Part shown: positions 1 through 4,471 of the stretch, piece by piece | Numbering within the stretch: the stretch's first letter is position 1 | How the letters are laid out: every line of letters begins with the position of its first letter | Assembly (NCBI GenBank): GCA_003649745.1 | Contig: QMST01000044.1 | Location: forward strand, 1-5,456 | Source of the DNA: Thermoplasmata archaeon | GTDB taxonomy: Archaea > Thermoplasmatota > E2 > DHVEG-1 > B8-G13 | DNA length: 5,456 nucleotides | Direction of reading: 5' to 3' | The notes under the pieces: generated by a model | Database searches by the model: none | What the model was told of the DNA's origin: nothing | Seen by the model: the letters and a program-made list of their open reading frames with translations, nothing else | Position numbers and translations under genes: made by a program

Positions 1-1091
1 CCAGATAATGCTATCCATCTAAACGGTCCTCTTCCAACACATAGCATGGGTCTAATATATGCGACAACAAAACCAGGATATGCAAAAGCTTCTTTAAAAC
101 CTGCCTTATAAGCCTGTCCTCTCAAATTATTTCCATAATCAAAAACTATTGAACCCTGTTTTTGAAATGCAACCATTGCCTTACAATGTTCCCTCATGCT
201 TTTCATTGACAACTCAATATATCTCCTTGGGTCTTCTTTTCTCAACCTGATAGCATCCTTGAGATTGTCACCATAATATCCAGCTGGAACATACCCGTTT
301 AGCTCATCATGTGCCGCAGTCTGATCAGTAACAACATCAGGTTTAAAACCTCTCTTAACCAATTCCGGATGCATATCTGCACAGTTGCCAAGAACACCTA
401 TAGAAACAGCCTTGCTCTCATCCTTTGCATTTTTAGCTATCTCCAAAGCCTCGTCAAGATCCTCAACCATCATATCACAATAACCAGCTTTTATCCTACG
501 TTCTATCCGCCTTCTATCACATTCAACAGCTATGCATATGCCACCGTTCATTTTTATCGCTAGAGGTTGTGCTCCACCCATTCCACCCAATCCACCGGTT
601 AAAACAATCTTACCCTTAAGTGTACCATCAAAATGTTTCCTAGCACATGCCGCAAAGGTTTCATAAGTACCCTGTATAATACCCTGCGTACCAATATAAC
701 ACCAGGCACCAGCAGTCATCTGACCATACATAATAAGACCCAACTCCTCTAACTCATGAAATTTTTCCCATGTACTCCAATGTGGCACAAGATTTGCATT
801 AGCCATAACAACCCTGGGTGAGTTCTCCCATGTTTTAAAAACTGCTACAGGTTTACCAGATTGAATAACCATTGTCTCATCATTCTCCAGCTCTTTTAAC
901 GTTTCAACAATTTTTTCATAACACTCCCAATTACGAGCAGCTTTTCCAGTTCCACCATATATAATTAACTCCTCTGGAATCTCAGCATTCTCTAAATTAT
1001 TCTCTAGCATCCTCAAAATAGCCTCCTGCCGCCAACCCTTACATCTCAAAGTCAAACCCCTCATTGCCTTAACATCTCGCGCCTTCGCCAT
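1..1091 (-). CDS. hutU: Urocanate hydratase (urocanase), 5' part, truncated by the window edge
   Basis: Urocanase adds water to urocanate to give imidazolonepropionate, the second step of histidine degradation, using tightly bound NAD+; it is cytoplasmic. The frame reads 363 full codons from ATG at 1091 to the left edge; the family is usually about 550 residues, so roughly the last third is missing. Visible family segments are CKGWRQEA (17-24), [14 protein letters not shown] (45-58), SGKPVAVF (78-85), the Gly-rich NAD-binding stretch [12 protein letters not shown] (165-176), [12 protein letters not shown] (256-267) and [10 protein letters not shown] (339-348). The PARICW region carrying the catalytic cysteine in characterised enzymes lies outside the window. 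An SD site GAGGAGG (1104-1110) sits 12 nt before the ATG, a little far. No other hut gene is visible. No frameshift or stop was found in this part. The family identification is very secure. Confidence 0.96.
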   Translation of the reverse strand, partial: MAKARDVKAMRGLTLRCKGWRQEAILRMLENNLENAEIPEELIIYGGTGKAARNWECYEKIVETLKELENDETMVIQSGKPVAVFKTWENSPRVVMANANLVPHWSTWEKFHELEELGLIMYGQMTAGAWCYIGTQGIIQGTYETFAACARKHFDGTLKGKIVLTGGLGGMGGAQPLAIKMNGGICIAVECDRRRIERRIKAGYCDMMVEDLDEALEIAKNAKDESKAVSIGVLGNCADMHPELVKRGFKPDVVTDQTAAHDELNGYVPAGYYGDNLKDAIRLRKEDPRRYIELSMKSMREHCKAMVAFQKQGSIVFDYGNNLRGQAYKAGFKEAFAYPGFVVAYIRPMLCVGRGPFRWIALS

Positions 1092-1103
1092 AAAAAACCA
1101 AAA

Positions 1104-1110
1104 CCTCCTC
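1104..1110 (-). promoter_or_regulatory. Ribosome binding site of hutU
   Basis: The minus strand reads GAGGAGG here, followed by 12 nt and ATG. The match to the archaeal anti-SD is strong but the spacing is longer than the usual 5 to 9 nt. No better in-frame start with a conserved N-terminus was seen, so ATG 1091 is kept. Confidence 0.7.
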
Positions 1111-1142
1111 TTAACAACTCATTTCCAAAATAACAATACCAT

Positions 1143-1155
1143 ACTTTAAGCTTTT
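1143..1155 (-). promoter_or_regulatory. Candidate TATA/BRE promoter for hutU
   Basis: The minus strand reads GAAAAAGCTTAAAGTAT across this site: an A-rich BRE-like run followed by a TTAAAG core. Transcription would begin about 26 nt downstream, near 1121, giving a leader of about 30 nt that contains the SD site. It lies just after the U-tract of the upstream RNA candidate, so hutU may have its own promoter or may also receive read-through from that RNA. Confidence 0.45.
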
Positions 1156-1157
1156 TC

Positions 1158-1244
1158 AAAAACAAAAAGAAGGGAAGGACGGCTGGTCTCTCACTAGGAG
1201 GGGATGGGATGCACTCAAAAACAACTACCAGCCCGATTCCTTCC
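1158..1244 (-). ncRNA. Candidate structured small RNA, copy 1 of the paired GAGUGCAUCCC element
   Basis: On the minus strand the RNA would begin GGAAGGA (1244-1238), which pairs perfectly with UCCUUCC (1179-1173). Inside it GGCUGGU (1233-1227) pairs perfectly with ACCAGCC (1187-1181), leaving a loop of about 39 nt. The loop shows GAGUGCAUCCCAUCCCC (1216-1200) and CCUAG. A TATATATA-like box centred near 1271 lies about 26 nt before the first G, as expected for an archaeal start site. Two T5 runs (1164-1168 and 1158-1162) follow the outer helix like an archaeal terminator. A second TATA-like box (about 1247-1254) would start a shorter RNA near 1225. The 17-base loop block, an 8-base block and CCUAG recur in the cdrS-ftsZ gap. 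I do not recognise a known RNA family. It could be a free small RNA or a hutU leader. Confidence 0.55.
1173..1244 (-). repeat. Nested inverted repeats forming a two-helix stem
   Basis: Two stacked perfect 7-bp inverted repeats: 1173-1179 with 1238-1244, and 1181-1187 with 1227-1233. They are separated only by C1180 on one side and four bases (1234-1237) on the other, where C1180 could pair with G1235. Both strands could fold, but only the minus strand has a T-tract after the stem. Confidence 0.85.
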
Positions 1245-1246
1245 AC

Positions 1247-1276
1247 TATATAAATACACTAATCTCATATATATTA
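1247..1276 (-). promoter_or_regulatory. Two TATA-like boxes upstream of the small RNA candidate
   Basis: The distal box (ATATATAT around 1267-1274) is spaced about 26 nt from G1244, the first base of the outer stem. The proximal box (TTTATATA, about 1247-1254) predicts a start near 1225, inside the RNA. Archaeal TATA boxes normally lie about 26 nt before the start site, so the distal one fits the folded RNA best. The lsm stop codon is only about 10 nt upstream of the distal box. Confidence 0.5.
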
Positions 1277-1285
1277 TTTTCGTTT

Positions 1286-1501
1286 TTATAGTAACGAAAT
1301 ACTTACAACATTATTTCCCCTTAATATTATAGTACCAACCCTTCTCTTAGTATCATCCTTAGTCTCCTCAACATCCTCCAAAACAAGGTTCATATACTCA
1401 TCAAACCCAGATAGCCTACCCTCCATTGTTCTACCATCCTTTAACAGCAGAGACAACCTACGGTTCACTGATTTTTCTAGCACATCAAGTGGCAAAGCCA
1501 T
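1286..1501 (-). CDS. Archaeal Sm-like (LSm) RNA-binding protein
   Basis: Archaeal Sm-like proteins form heptameric rings that bind U-rich single-stranded RNA and act in RNA metabolism. This 71-residue protein has the family layout: PLDVLEKSVN (4-13), Sm1 motif with KDGRTMEGRLSGFDEYMNLVLED (21-43) including the RNA-contacting D-x-x-M-N loop, and Sm2 IILRGNNVV (58-66). The frame is open further upstream to 1552, but the start is placed at ATG 1501. The family begins there, and a TTTAAA box (1529-1534) lies about 26 nt before 1505, predicting a nearly leaderless mRNA. The longer form would have to begin upstream of that promoter. Archaeal Sm1 genes are often followed by the L37e ribosomal protein gene; here the small RNA candidate and hutU follow instead. 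Confidence 0.95.
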   Translation of the reverse strand: MALPLDVLEKSVNRRLSLLLKDGRTMEGRLSGFDEYMNLVLEDVEETKDDTKRRVGTIILRGNNVVSISLL

Positions 1502-1525
1502 AATTAAAAGTGAAAACAATTTCCC

Positions 1526-1540
1526 CTTTTTAAATCTATT
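1526..1540 (-). promoter_or_regulatory. TATA-box promoter of the Sm-like gene
   Basis: The minus strand reads AGATTTAAAAAGG. The TTTAAA core is about 28 nt upstream of ATG 1501, so the transcript would start within a few bases of the start codon (leaderless or nearly so). The same AGATTTAAA box appears in mirror orientation for the divergent gene at 1615. Confidence 0.6.
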
Positions 1541-1581
1541 CCTCAAGATCACCTTAAAAAGGGTTTTATCAAAAAGGTTAA

Positions 1582-1591
1582 AGATTTAAAC
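1582..1591 (+). promoter_or_regulatory. TATA-box promoter of the 1615-2766 operon
   Basis: AGATTTAAAC with core TTTAAA (1585-1590) precedes ATG 1615 by about 27 nt. No SD site lies in between. This spacing predicts a leaderless transcript starting at or just before the ATG. The preceding AAAGGTTAA could act as a BRE. Confidence 0.6.
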
Positions 1592-1614
1592 TCTATAACA
1601 ATATCTGATTAACT

Positions 1615-2055
1615 ATGTCCATAATTAGAAATATCAGATTAAAATCAATAGAAGGTAGAAGATATATAGACCCAGAAAAAGGCAAACCAAAACAGATACG
1701 AATAGATCACAATAGTACAATCGCATCTATGAGCCTAACAGAAAACAAAAACCAAGCAAGCATAGAGTTTCAATATACTGCTAGCTATGGCGCAGTTGGC
1801 ATGATAAAACTAGAGGGAAATCTGATTTACGAAAGCAACAACATTGAAAAGATCTTCAAAGAATGGAGTGAAAACAGAAAAATGCCAGATGAGGACGCAA
1901 GTAGAATACACACCGCGATAATGCACGCCTGTGTCCCAGAGGCTGTTACAATAGCAAAGGATTTGTTTCTTCCACCACCAATTCCTCTACCACAGGTGCA
2001 GCTTGGAAAAATCAGGCACAAAGCAGGGTCAGATGAGGGATTAGAAATAGCCTAA
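1615..2055 (+). CDS. Conserved archaeal protein, possibly SecB-like
   Basis: A 146-residue soluble protein with no signal peptide or membrane segment. A basic N-terminal part (IRNIRLKSIEGRRY, 4-17) is followed by beta-strand-like segments (QASIEFQYTASYGAVGMIKLEGNLIY, in pieces across 47-72). A helical part follows (83-117), then a proline-rich turn LPPPIPLPQVQL (119-130). The order of an alternating sheet with G-x-I-x-L-x-G, a W-containing helix and an LPPPIPLP motif resembles an archaeal family that I recall as having a SecB-chaperone-like fold. That comparison is from memory and tentative, so the function should be treated as unknown. It lies 21 nt upstream of UMP kinase on the same strand, probably as one operon. 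The start is ATG 1615 with no SD, consistent with leaderless translation from the TATA box at 1585. Confidence 0.85.
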   Translation: MSIIRNIRLKSIEGRRYIDPEKGKPKQIRIDHNSTIASMSLTENKNQASIEFQYTASYGAVGMIKLEGNLIYESNNIEKIFKEWSENRKMPDEDASRIHTAIMHACVPEAVTIAKDLFLPPPIPLPQVQLGKIRHKAGSDEGLEIA

Positions 2056-2064
2056 CCCCTCAAA

Positions 2065-2069
2065 GGAGG
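2065..2069 (+). promoter_or_regulatory. SD site that fixes the TTG start of UMP kinase
   Basis: GGAGG (within AAAGGAGGC) ends 7 nt before TTG 2077. No in-frame ATG lies near the expected N-terminus, so this SD is the main reason for accepting the TTG start. It lies entirely in the gap after the upstream stop codon. Confidence 0.85.
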
Positions 2070-2076
2070 CTAAAAA

Positions 2077-2766
2077 TTGGAGACAATAGTGATCTCAATC
2101 GGCGGATCTATAATCACATCCGAGGATATAGACCCACTCTTTTTAAAAAAATTATCTAAACTCCTAGTAGACCTAACCAGGGAACACAGGATTTTCTTAG
2201 TCGTTGGTGGAGGAAACATAGCAAGAAAATACATTGAACTTGGTAGAAAAATTGGTTTAGATGAAAAAAATTTAGATAAGATAGGCATAGCATCAACCCG
2301 TTTTAACGCCCAGTTTTTAACAATGATATTAGACAAGTCTAACAAGGATGAGATACCAGAGAAAATAGATGATGCTATAGAATTAAGCAAAAAACATGAT
2401 ATTATAGTAATGGGTGGCACAACACCAGGTCACAGCACAGATATGGTGGGTGCAGAGCTGGCAGAAAAGACAAAGGCAGATCTTTTTATAATAGCTACTA
2501 ATGTGGATGGAATCTACGACAAGGACCCAAGACATTATAAAAATGTGAAAAAATTCAAAGAAATCAAAATAGATGATCTAATTAAGATAGTAGGTGGAAC
2601 AGATTGGAAAAAAGCAGGTAGCAATGTCATAGTAGACGGCCCTGCCTGCGAGATAATCAGAAGAAGCAAAATCAAAACCTATGTGATAAATGGAAAAAAC
2701 ATAGATGCTTTGGAAACTCTAATAAGGGAACATAAGCTAATAGATGGTACAGAAATAAAAATATAG
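2077..2766 (+). CDS. pyrH: Archaeal UMP kinase (uridylate kinase)
   Basis: Phosphorylates UMP to UDP with ATP in pyrimidine nucleotide synthesis; it belongs to the amino acid kinase fold and is cytoplasmic. The 229 residues match the short archaeal form of about 225. Motifs are the N-terminal phosphate-binding SIGGSI (7-12), VVGGGNIARKYI (42-53), STRFNAQ (73-79; archaeal enzymes have a related TRxNA segment), the UMP-site loop MGGTTPGHSTD (112-122), and the ATP-site TNVDGIYDKDPR (141-152), followed by GGTDWKKAGSNVIVDGPA (173-190). It begins with TTG, supported by the SD at 2065 and by the first strand METIVISIGGS matching the family start. It is translated as the second gene of the unit starting at 1615. 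It runs convergently into ftsZ with 21 bp between stop codons. Confidence 0.96.
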   Translation: METIVISIGGSIITSEDIDPLFLKKLSKLLVDLTREHRIFLVVGGGNIARKYIELGRKIGLDEKNLDKIGIASTRFNAQFLTMILDKSNKDEIPEKIDDAIELSKKHDIIVMGGTTPGHSTDMVGAELAEKTKADLFIIATNVDGIYDKDPRHYKNVKKFKEIKIDDLIKIVGGTDWKKAGSNVIVDGPACEIIRRSKIKTYVINGKNIDALETLIREHKLIDGTEIKI

Positions 2767-2773
2767 AAAAAAA
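2767..2773 (-). terminator. U-tract terminator of ftsZ
   Basis: Seven A on the plus strand give UUUUUUU on the ftsZ transcript, 14 nt after its stop codon and directly abutting the UMP kinase stop. Archaeal RNA polymerase terminates at such U-runs without a hairpin. Confidence 0.6.
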
Positions 2774-2787
2774 GAGGAAGAGGTTCT

Positions 2788-3891
2788 TTAGCTTATAAAA
2801 TCTATGCTAAGCTTGGATGGTTTTGTTTTTCTAGGCATAGAATCCAGTATTTCTCTTCCTGATGGACCTAGTAGGTTAGGTGATTGAACACCTGTCATTA
2901 TAGCCATAACCCTACATTTTCCCTCAAACTCTGGTAATACTCTTGCTCCTAGGATCACATTAGCATAGCAATCAAGATCTTTTGTTAACTCCTTAGCAAC
3001 CTCCTGTACGTATTTAAGGCTCATATTGGGACCACCGGTTATATGAACCAATGCACCTGTGGCACCTGTGTAATCTACATTTAACAAGGGATGATTTAGT
3101 GTCTCCTTTACTATGGTTTCAACTCCTTGATCCCCCTCTGCTTCACCCCAGAGCATCACAGATAAACCACCTGAGTCCATAATAGCCTTCATATCTGCGA
3201 AATCTAGGTTTATCAGAGAAGGCAATGTTATGGTCTCAGATATACCCTTTACTGTCTCAGCTATGAGCTGATCCATAACAGAAAACGCCTGATTTATAGG
3301 TAAATTAGGAACAAAATCCAACAAGCGATTATTATCCAAGACAACAACACTATCAGCCTTTTTTCTAAGTGCATCTAAACCAGCATCAGCCTTTATCAAC
3401 CTTGCCCTCTCGACATTAAACGGTGTAGATACCATACAAGTAACTATAGCATTTTGTTTTTTAGCTATCTCAGCTACAACTGGTGCTGAACCAGTACCTG
3501 TGCCGCCGCCCATACCAGCAGTTATAAAAACCAAATTAGCATCTTTAAGTAGTTCCTCTATCTCCGCAGCAGATTCCCGAGCTGCTCTCTCACCAATCTC
3601 TGGGAAACCACCTGCCCCTAAACCCTTTGTTATAGATTTCCCAATCAACAATTTTTTATCCGCCTCAACAAGATCAAGAGCTTGTTTGTCAGTGTTTATA
3701 ACAATTGTCTCTGCGCCTTTCACACCAAGCCTATGCAACCTAGTGACAGTGTTTCCACCTGCCCCGCCACAACCAACGATCACAATCTTCGGCTCACCAA
3801 AAAGATCATCATCAAATTTCAATTTCTCCTCTTCCTTGGTTTTGTGCTCAATAGCATTTTCAACTAAAGTTTGCATAATATTACTTACCAA
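2788..3891 (-). CDS. ftsZ: Cell division protein FtsZ, probably the FtsZ2 type
   Basis: Tubulin-family GTPase that polymerises at mid-cell and organises archaeal division. The 367 residues hold a charged N-terminal extension (1-32), the GTP-binding core with GCGGAGGN (40-47), INTDKQAL (65-72), the tubulin signature GGGTGTG (128-134), T7-loop NLDFAD (228-233) for GTP hydrolysis, and the C-terminal domain. A short linker leads to a conserved hydrophobic tail (KLSIDFIS), the usual site for membrane-anchor partners such as SepF. The start is TTG 3891, preferred because GGAGGG (3903-3908) precedes it by 11 nt; ATG 3876 would be 26 nt from that SD. The gene follows a CdrS-like regulator on the same strand. 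In Haloferax volcanii, CdrS adjoins and controls ftsZ2, which is why I favour FtsZ2 here. The paralogue assignment is inferred from context; FtsZ itself is certain. Confidence 0.97.
   Translation of the reverse strand: MVSNIMQTLVENAIEHKTKEEEKLKFDDDLFGEPKIVIVGCGGAGGNTVTRLHRLGVKGAETIVINTDKQALDLVEADKKLLIGKSITKGLGAGGFPEIGERAARESAAEIEELLKDANLVFITAGMGGGTGTGSAPVVAEIAKKQNAIVTCMVSTPFNVERARLIKADAGLDALRKKADSVVVLDNNRLLDFVPNLPINQAFSVMDQLIAETVKGISETITLPSLINLDFADMKAIMDSGGLSVMLWGEAEGDQGVETIVKETLNHPLLNVDYTGATGALVHITGGPNMSLKYVQEVAKELTKDLDCYANVILGARVLPEFEGKCRVMAIMTGVQSPNLLGPSGREILDSMPRKTKPSKLSIDFIS
2821..2832 (+). terminator. Possible U-tract terminator of UMP kinase inside ftsZ
   Basis: TTTTGTTTTTCT lies about 55 nt after the UMP kinase stop, over the last codons of the convergent ftsZ. 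If used, the mRNA ends antisense to the ftsZ C-terminus. T-runs are common in AT-rich DNA, so support is modest. Confidence 0.4.
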
Positions 3892-3902
3892 TTTTTATTT
3901 TT

Positions 3903-3908
3903 CCCTCC
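3903..3908 (-). promoter_or_regulatory. SD site deciding the ftsZ start
   Basis: The minus strand reads TAGGAGGGAAAAA. The GGAGGG core is 11 nt from TTG 3891 and 26 nt from ATG 3876, favouring TTG. Eight bases (UAGGAGGG) are perfectly complementary to the loop CCCUCCUA of the small RNA candidate at 1158-1244. Confidence 0.7.
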
Positions 3909-3911
3909 TAA

Positions 3912-3992
3912 ATGGTAGTTGGTGAAGGGCACCGCTGAGGGTACCCTTCTATGGCTGGAGAGTGCATCCCATCCCCTGTCCTAGAGTTTTTT
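3912..3992 (+). ncRNA. Candidate small RNA, copy 2 of the GAGUGCAUCCC element, antisense to the ftsZ leader
   Basis: On the plus strand this gap holds GGUAGUUG (3914-3921), then a hairpin with stem GAAGGG/CCCUUC (3924-3929 with 3944-3949) extended by ACC/GGU (3931-3933 with 3940-3942), then GGCUGG, then the exact 17-base block GAGUGCAUCCCAUCCCC (3960-3976). CCUAG (3980-3984) and TTTTTT (3987-3992) follow. CUGGA (3955-3959) can pair with UCCUAG (3979-3984, one bulge), displaying the 17-base block in a loop. The same blocks in the same order occur in the element at 1158-1244. AT-rich boxes near 3877-3884 or 3893-3901 could drive it, but none is convincing. It would be antisense to the untranslated region upstream of ftsZ. 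The alternative is an element of the cdrS-ftsZ mRNA or a DNA-binding site. Confidence 0.45.
3924..3949. repeat. Hairpin in the cdrS-ftsZ gap
   Basis: GAAGGG (3924-3929) and CCCTTC (3944-3949) are perfect complements. After one C/A mismatch, ACC pairs with GGT around a six-base loop. It would also fold in the ftsZ leader on the minus strand, placing a stem about 15 nt upstream of the ftsZ SD. Confidence 0.75.
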
Positions 3993-3997
3993 AAGCC
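3986..3997 (-). promoter_or_regulatory. Possible internal ftsZ promoter after cdrS
   Basis: The minus strand reads GGCTTAAAAAACTC directly after the cdrS stop codon. It resembles the GGCGCTTAAAAAGCG box before cdrS and would start transcription near 3964, inside the conserved 17-base block. The same A6/T6 tract would serve as the terminator of the plus-strand RNA candidate, so the two readings compete or overlap. Confidence 0.45.
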
Positions 3998-4225
3998 TTA
4001 TTTTTCAAGATAAGGTTCAATGGCCTCAACTGCAGCCTCCAACTTTTGAACTTTCTGCAGTTTATCAGCCTTCTCGATCACCTGATCTGCATAGTTTCTT
4101 ATGAACTCGCTTACAGCTCTTCTGATCACCTCAGATCTAGTGGAAAACTCGCCTGCTCTAATGAAGAGATCAATTGCATGCAGGTCGTTTTTTGGTAATC
4201 GTACTGTTATCCGATTTTTACTCAT
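3998..4225 (-). CDS. cdrS: CdrS-like ribbon-helix-helix transcription regulator
   Basis: A 75-residue DNA-binding protein of the RHH (MetJ/Arc/CopG) class. Strand RITVRLP (5-11) would insert into the DNA major groove as a dimer. Helix 1 (about 12-23), the turn GEFSTRSEVIRRA (25-37) and helix 2 (about 30-44) complete the fold. A charged helix (about 47-73, rich in K, E, A and L) may extend the dimer as a coiled coil. The start ATG 4225 follows GAGGAG (4231-4236) by 5 nt. It lies 106 bp upstream of ftsZ on the same strand, the arrangement described for the Haloferax volcanii division regulator CdrS and ftsZ2. The name rests on that synteny plus the RHH fold. The promoter carries paired palindromes that suggest self-regulation. 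Confidence 0.88.
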   Translation of the reverse strand: MSKNRITVRLPKNDLHAIDLFIRAGEFSTRSEVIRRAVSEFIRNYADQVIEKADKLQKVQKLEAAVEAIEPYLEK

Positions 4226-4230
4226 TTTCT

Positions 4231-4236
4231 CTCCTC
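4231..4236 (-). promoter_or_regulatory. Ribosome binding site of cdrS
   Basis: GAGGAG on the minus strand, 5 nt before ATG 4225, so a leadered mRNA is expected here, unlike the lsm gene. Confidence 0.75.
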
Positions 4237-4242
4237 AGGGGA

Positions 4243-4257
4243 ACATTTGTCAGACAA
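4243..4257 (-). promoter_or_regulatory. Palindromic operator candidate O1, at the cdrS transcription start
   Basis: The plus strand reads ACATTTGTCAGACAA, containing the 11-base palindrome TTGTC-A-GACAA (4247-4257). It lies about 26 nt downstream of the predicted TATA box, at the expected start site, and ends 17 nt before the start codon. The whole 15-mer recurs inverted at 4324-4338. Occupation by a dimer would block initiation. Confidence 0.65.
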
Positions 4258-4274
4258 TCTCTATGCCATTTGAA

Positions 4275-4290
4275 CGCTTTTTAAGCGCCA
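4275..4290 (-). promoter_or_regulatory. TATA box of cdrS within a palindrome
   Basis: The minus strand reads GGCGCTTAAAAAGCG. The TTAAAA core is enclosed by the inverted repeat CGCTT (4275-4279) and AAGCG (4283-4287). It lies midway between the two operator candidates. The predicted start is near 4257. Confidence 0.55.
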
Positions 4291-4306
4291 TATAGACATC
4301 TTTTAA

Positions 4307-4320
4307 ATGACAAAAGTCAT
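4307..4320. promoter_or_regulatory. Secondary palindrome ATGAC-AAAA-GTCAT upstream of cdrS
   Basis: A perfect 5-bp inverted repeat with a four-base spacer. Its TGACAA half (4308-4313) repeats the half-site at 4329-4334 exactly 21 bp away, two helical turns. It may be a weaker operator on the same DNA face. Confidence 0.45.
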
Positions 4321-4323
4321 CTT

Positions 4324-4338
4324 TTGTCTGACAAATGT
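4324..4338 (+). promoter_or_regulatory. Palindromic operator candidate O2, upstream of the cdrS promoter
   Basis: TTGTCTGACAAATGT is the exact reverse complement of the 15-mer at 4243-4257 and contains the palindrome TTGTC-T-GACAA (4324-4334). The palindrome centres are 77 bp apart and bracket the TATA box. Confidence 0.65.
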
Positions 4339-4471
4339 AAATCGTATATACAAATTTTAGTTTAAAAAAGTTTCGTTATTTACAAAATTAAAAAATTTAA
4401 AATATACCATCTATTATTAAATCACAGAATATAGAATATTCCTCTAGATTATAATACTTTTCCATTTTTTT
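4339..4471. other. AT-rich gap between cdrS and aIF2 beta, no gene seen
   Basis: This gap of about 130 bp is strongly AT-rich. It contains no convincing frame, RNA or repeat. A minus-strand TTTTTT run around 4388-4395 could end the aIF2 beta transcript. Confidence 0.6.

Noticed and set aside
309..563. 84-residue plus-strand frame opposite hutU
   Set aside because: Antisense to a well-conserved enzyme; composition is unlike a real protein and it has no promoter.
1158..1244. C/D or H/ACA guide RNA, or a tRNA
   Set aside because: No RTGATGA and CTGA box pair, no hairpin with terminal ACA, and no T-loop or anticodon arm. The fold is a plain two-helix stem with a large loop.
1158..1244. Hut-operon riboswitch controlling hutU
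   Set aside because: Not excluded, but the second copy in the cdrS-ftsZ gap is not upstream of any gene in the same orientation, so a cis-acting metabolite sensor is a poorer explanation than a free RNA or binding site.
1061..1246. 61-residue minus-strand frame covering the hutU upstream gap
   Set aside because: It runs through the inverted repeats and the hutU SD and overlaps the hutU start in another frame; its residues simply translate repeats and T-tracts.
2070..2420. 116-residue minus-strand frame opposite UMP kinase
   Set aside because: Antisense shadow of a certain gene, with Ile/Ser/Phe-rich composition and no SD.
3500..3925. 141-residue plus-strand frame opposite ftsZ
   Set aside because: It is the antisense shadow of the Gly/Ala/Val-rich ftsZ coding sequence: Pro/Ser/Phe-rich, with no family motif.
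3960..3976. Fluoride riboswitch, suggested by GGGGATGGGATG on the opposite strand
   Set aside because: The partner helices and pseudoknot segments of that riboswitch could not be found in either copy, and the T-tracts support the other strand.
4243..4338. A 96-bp miniature transposon with 15-bp terminal inverted repeats
   Set aside because: No target-site duplication flanks it. Each terminal repeat is itself built on a palindrome, and the segment holds the cdrS TATA box, which fits operators better.
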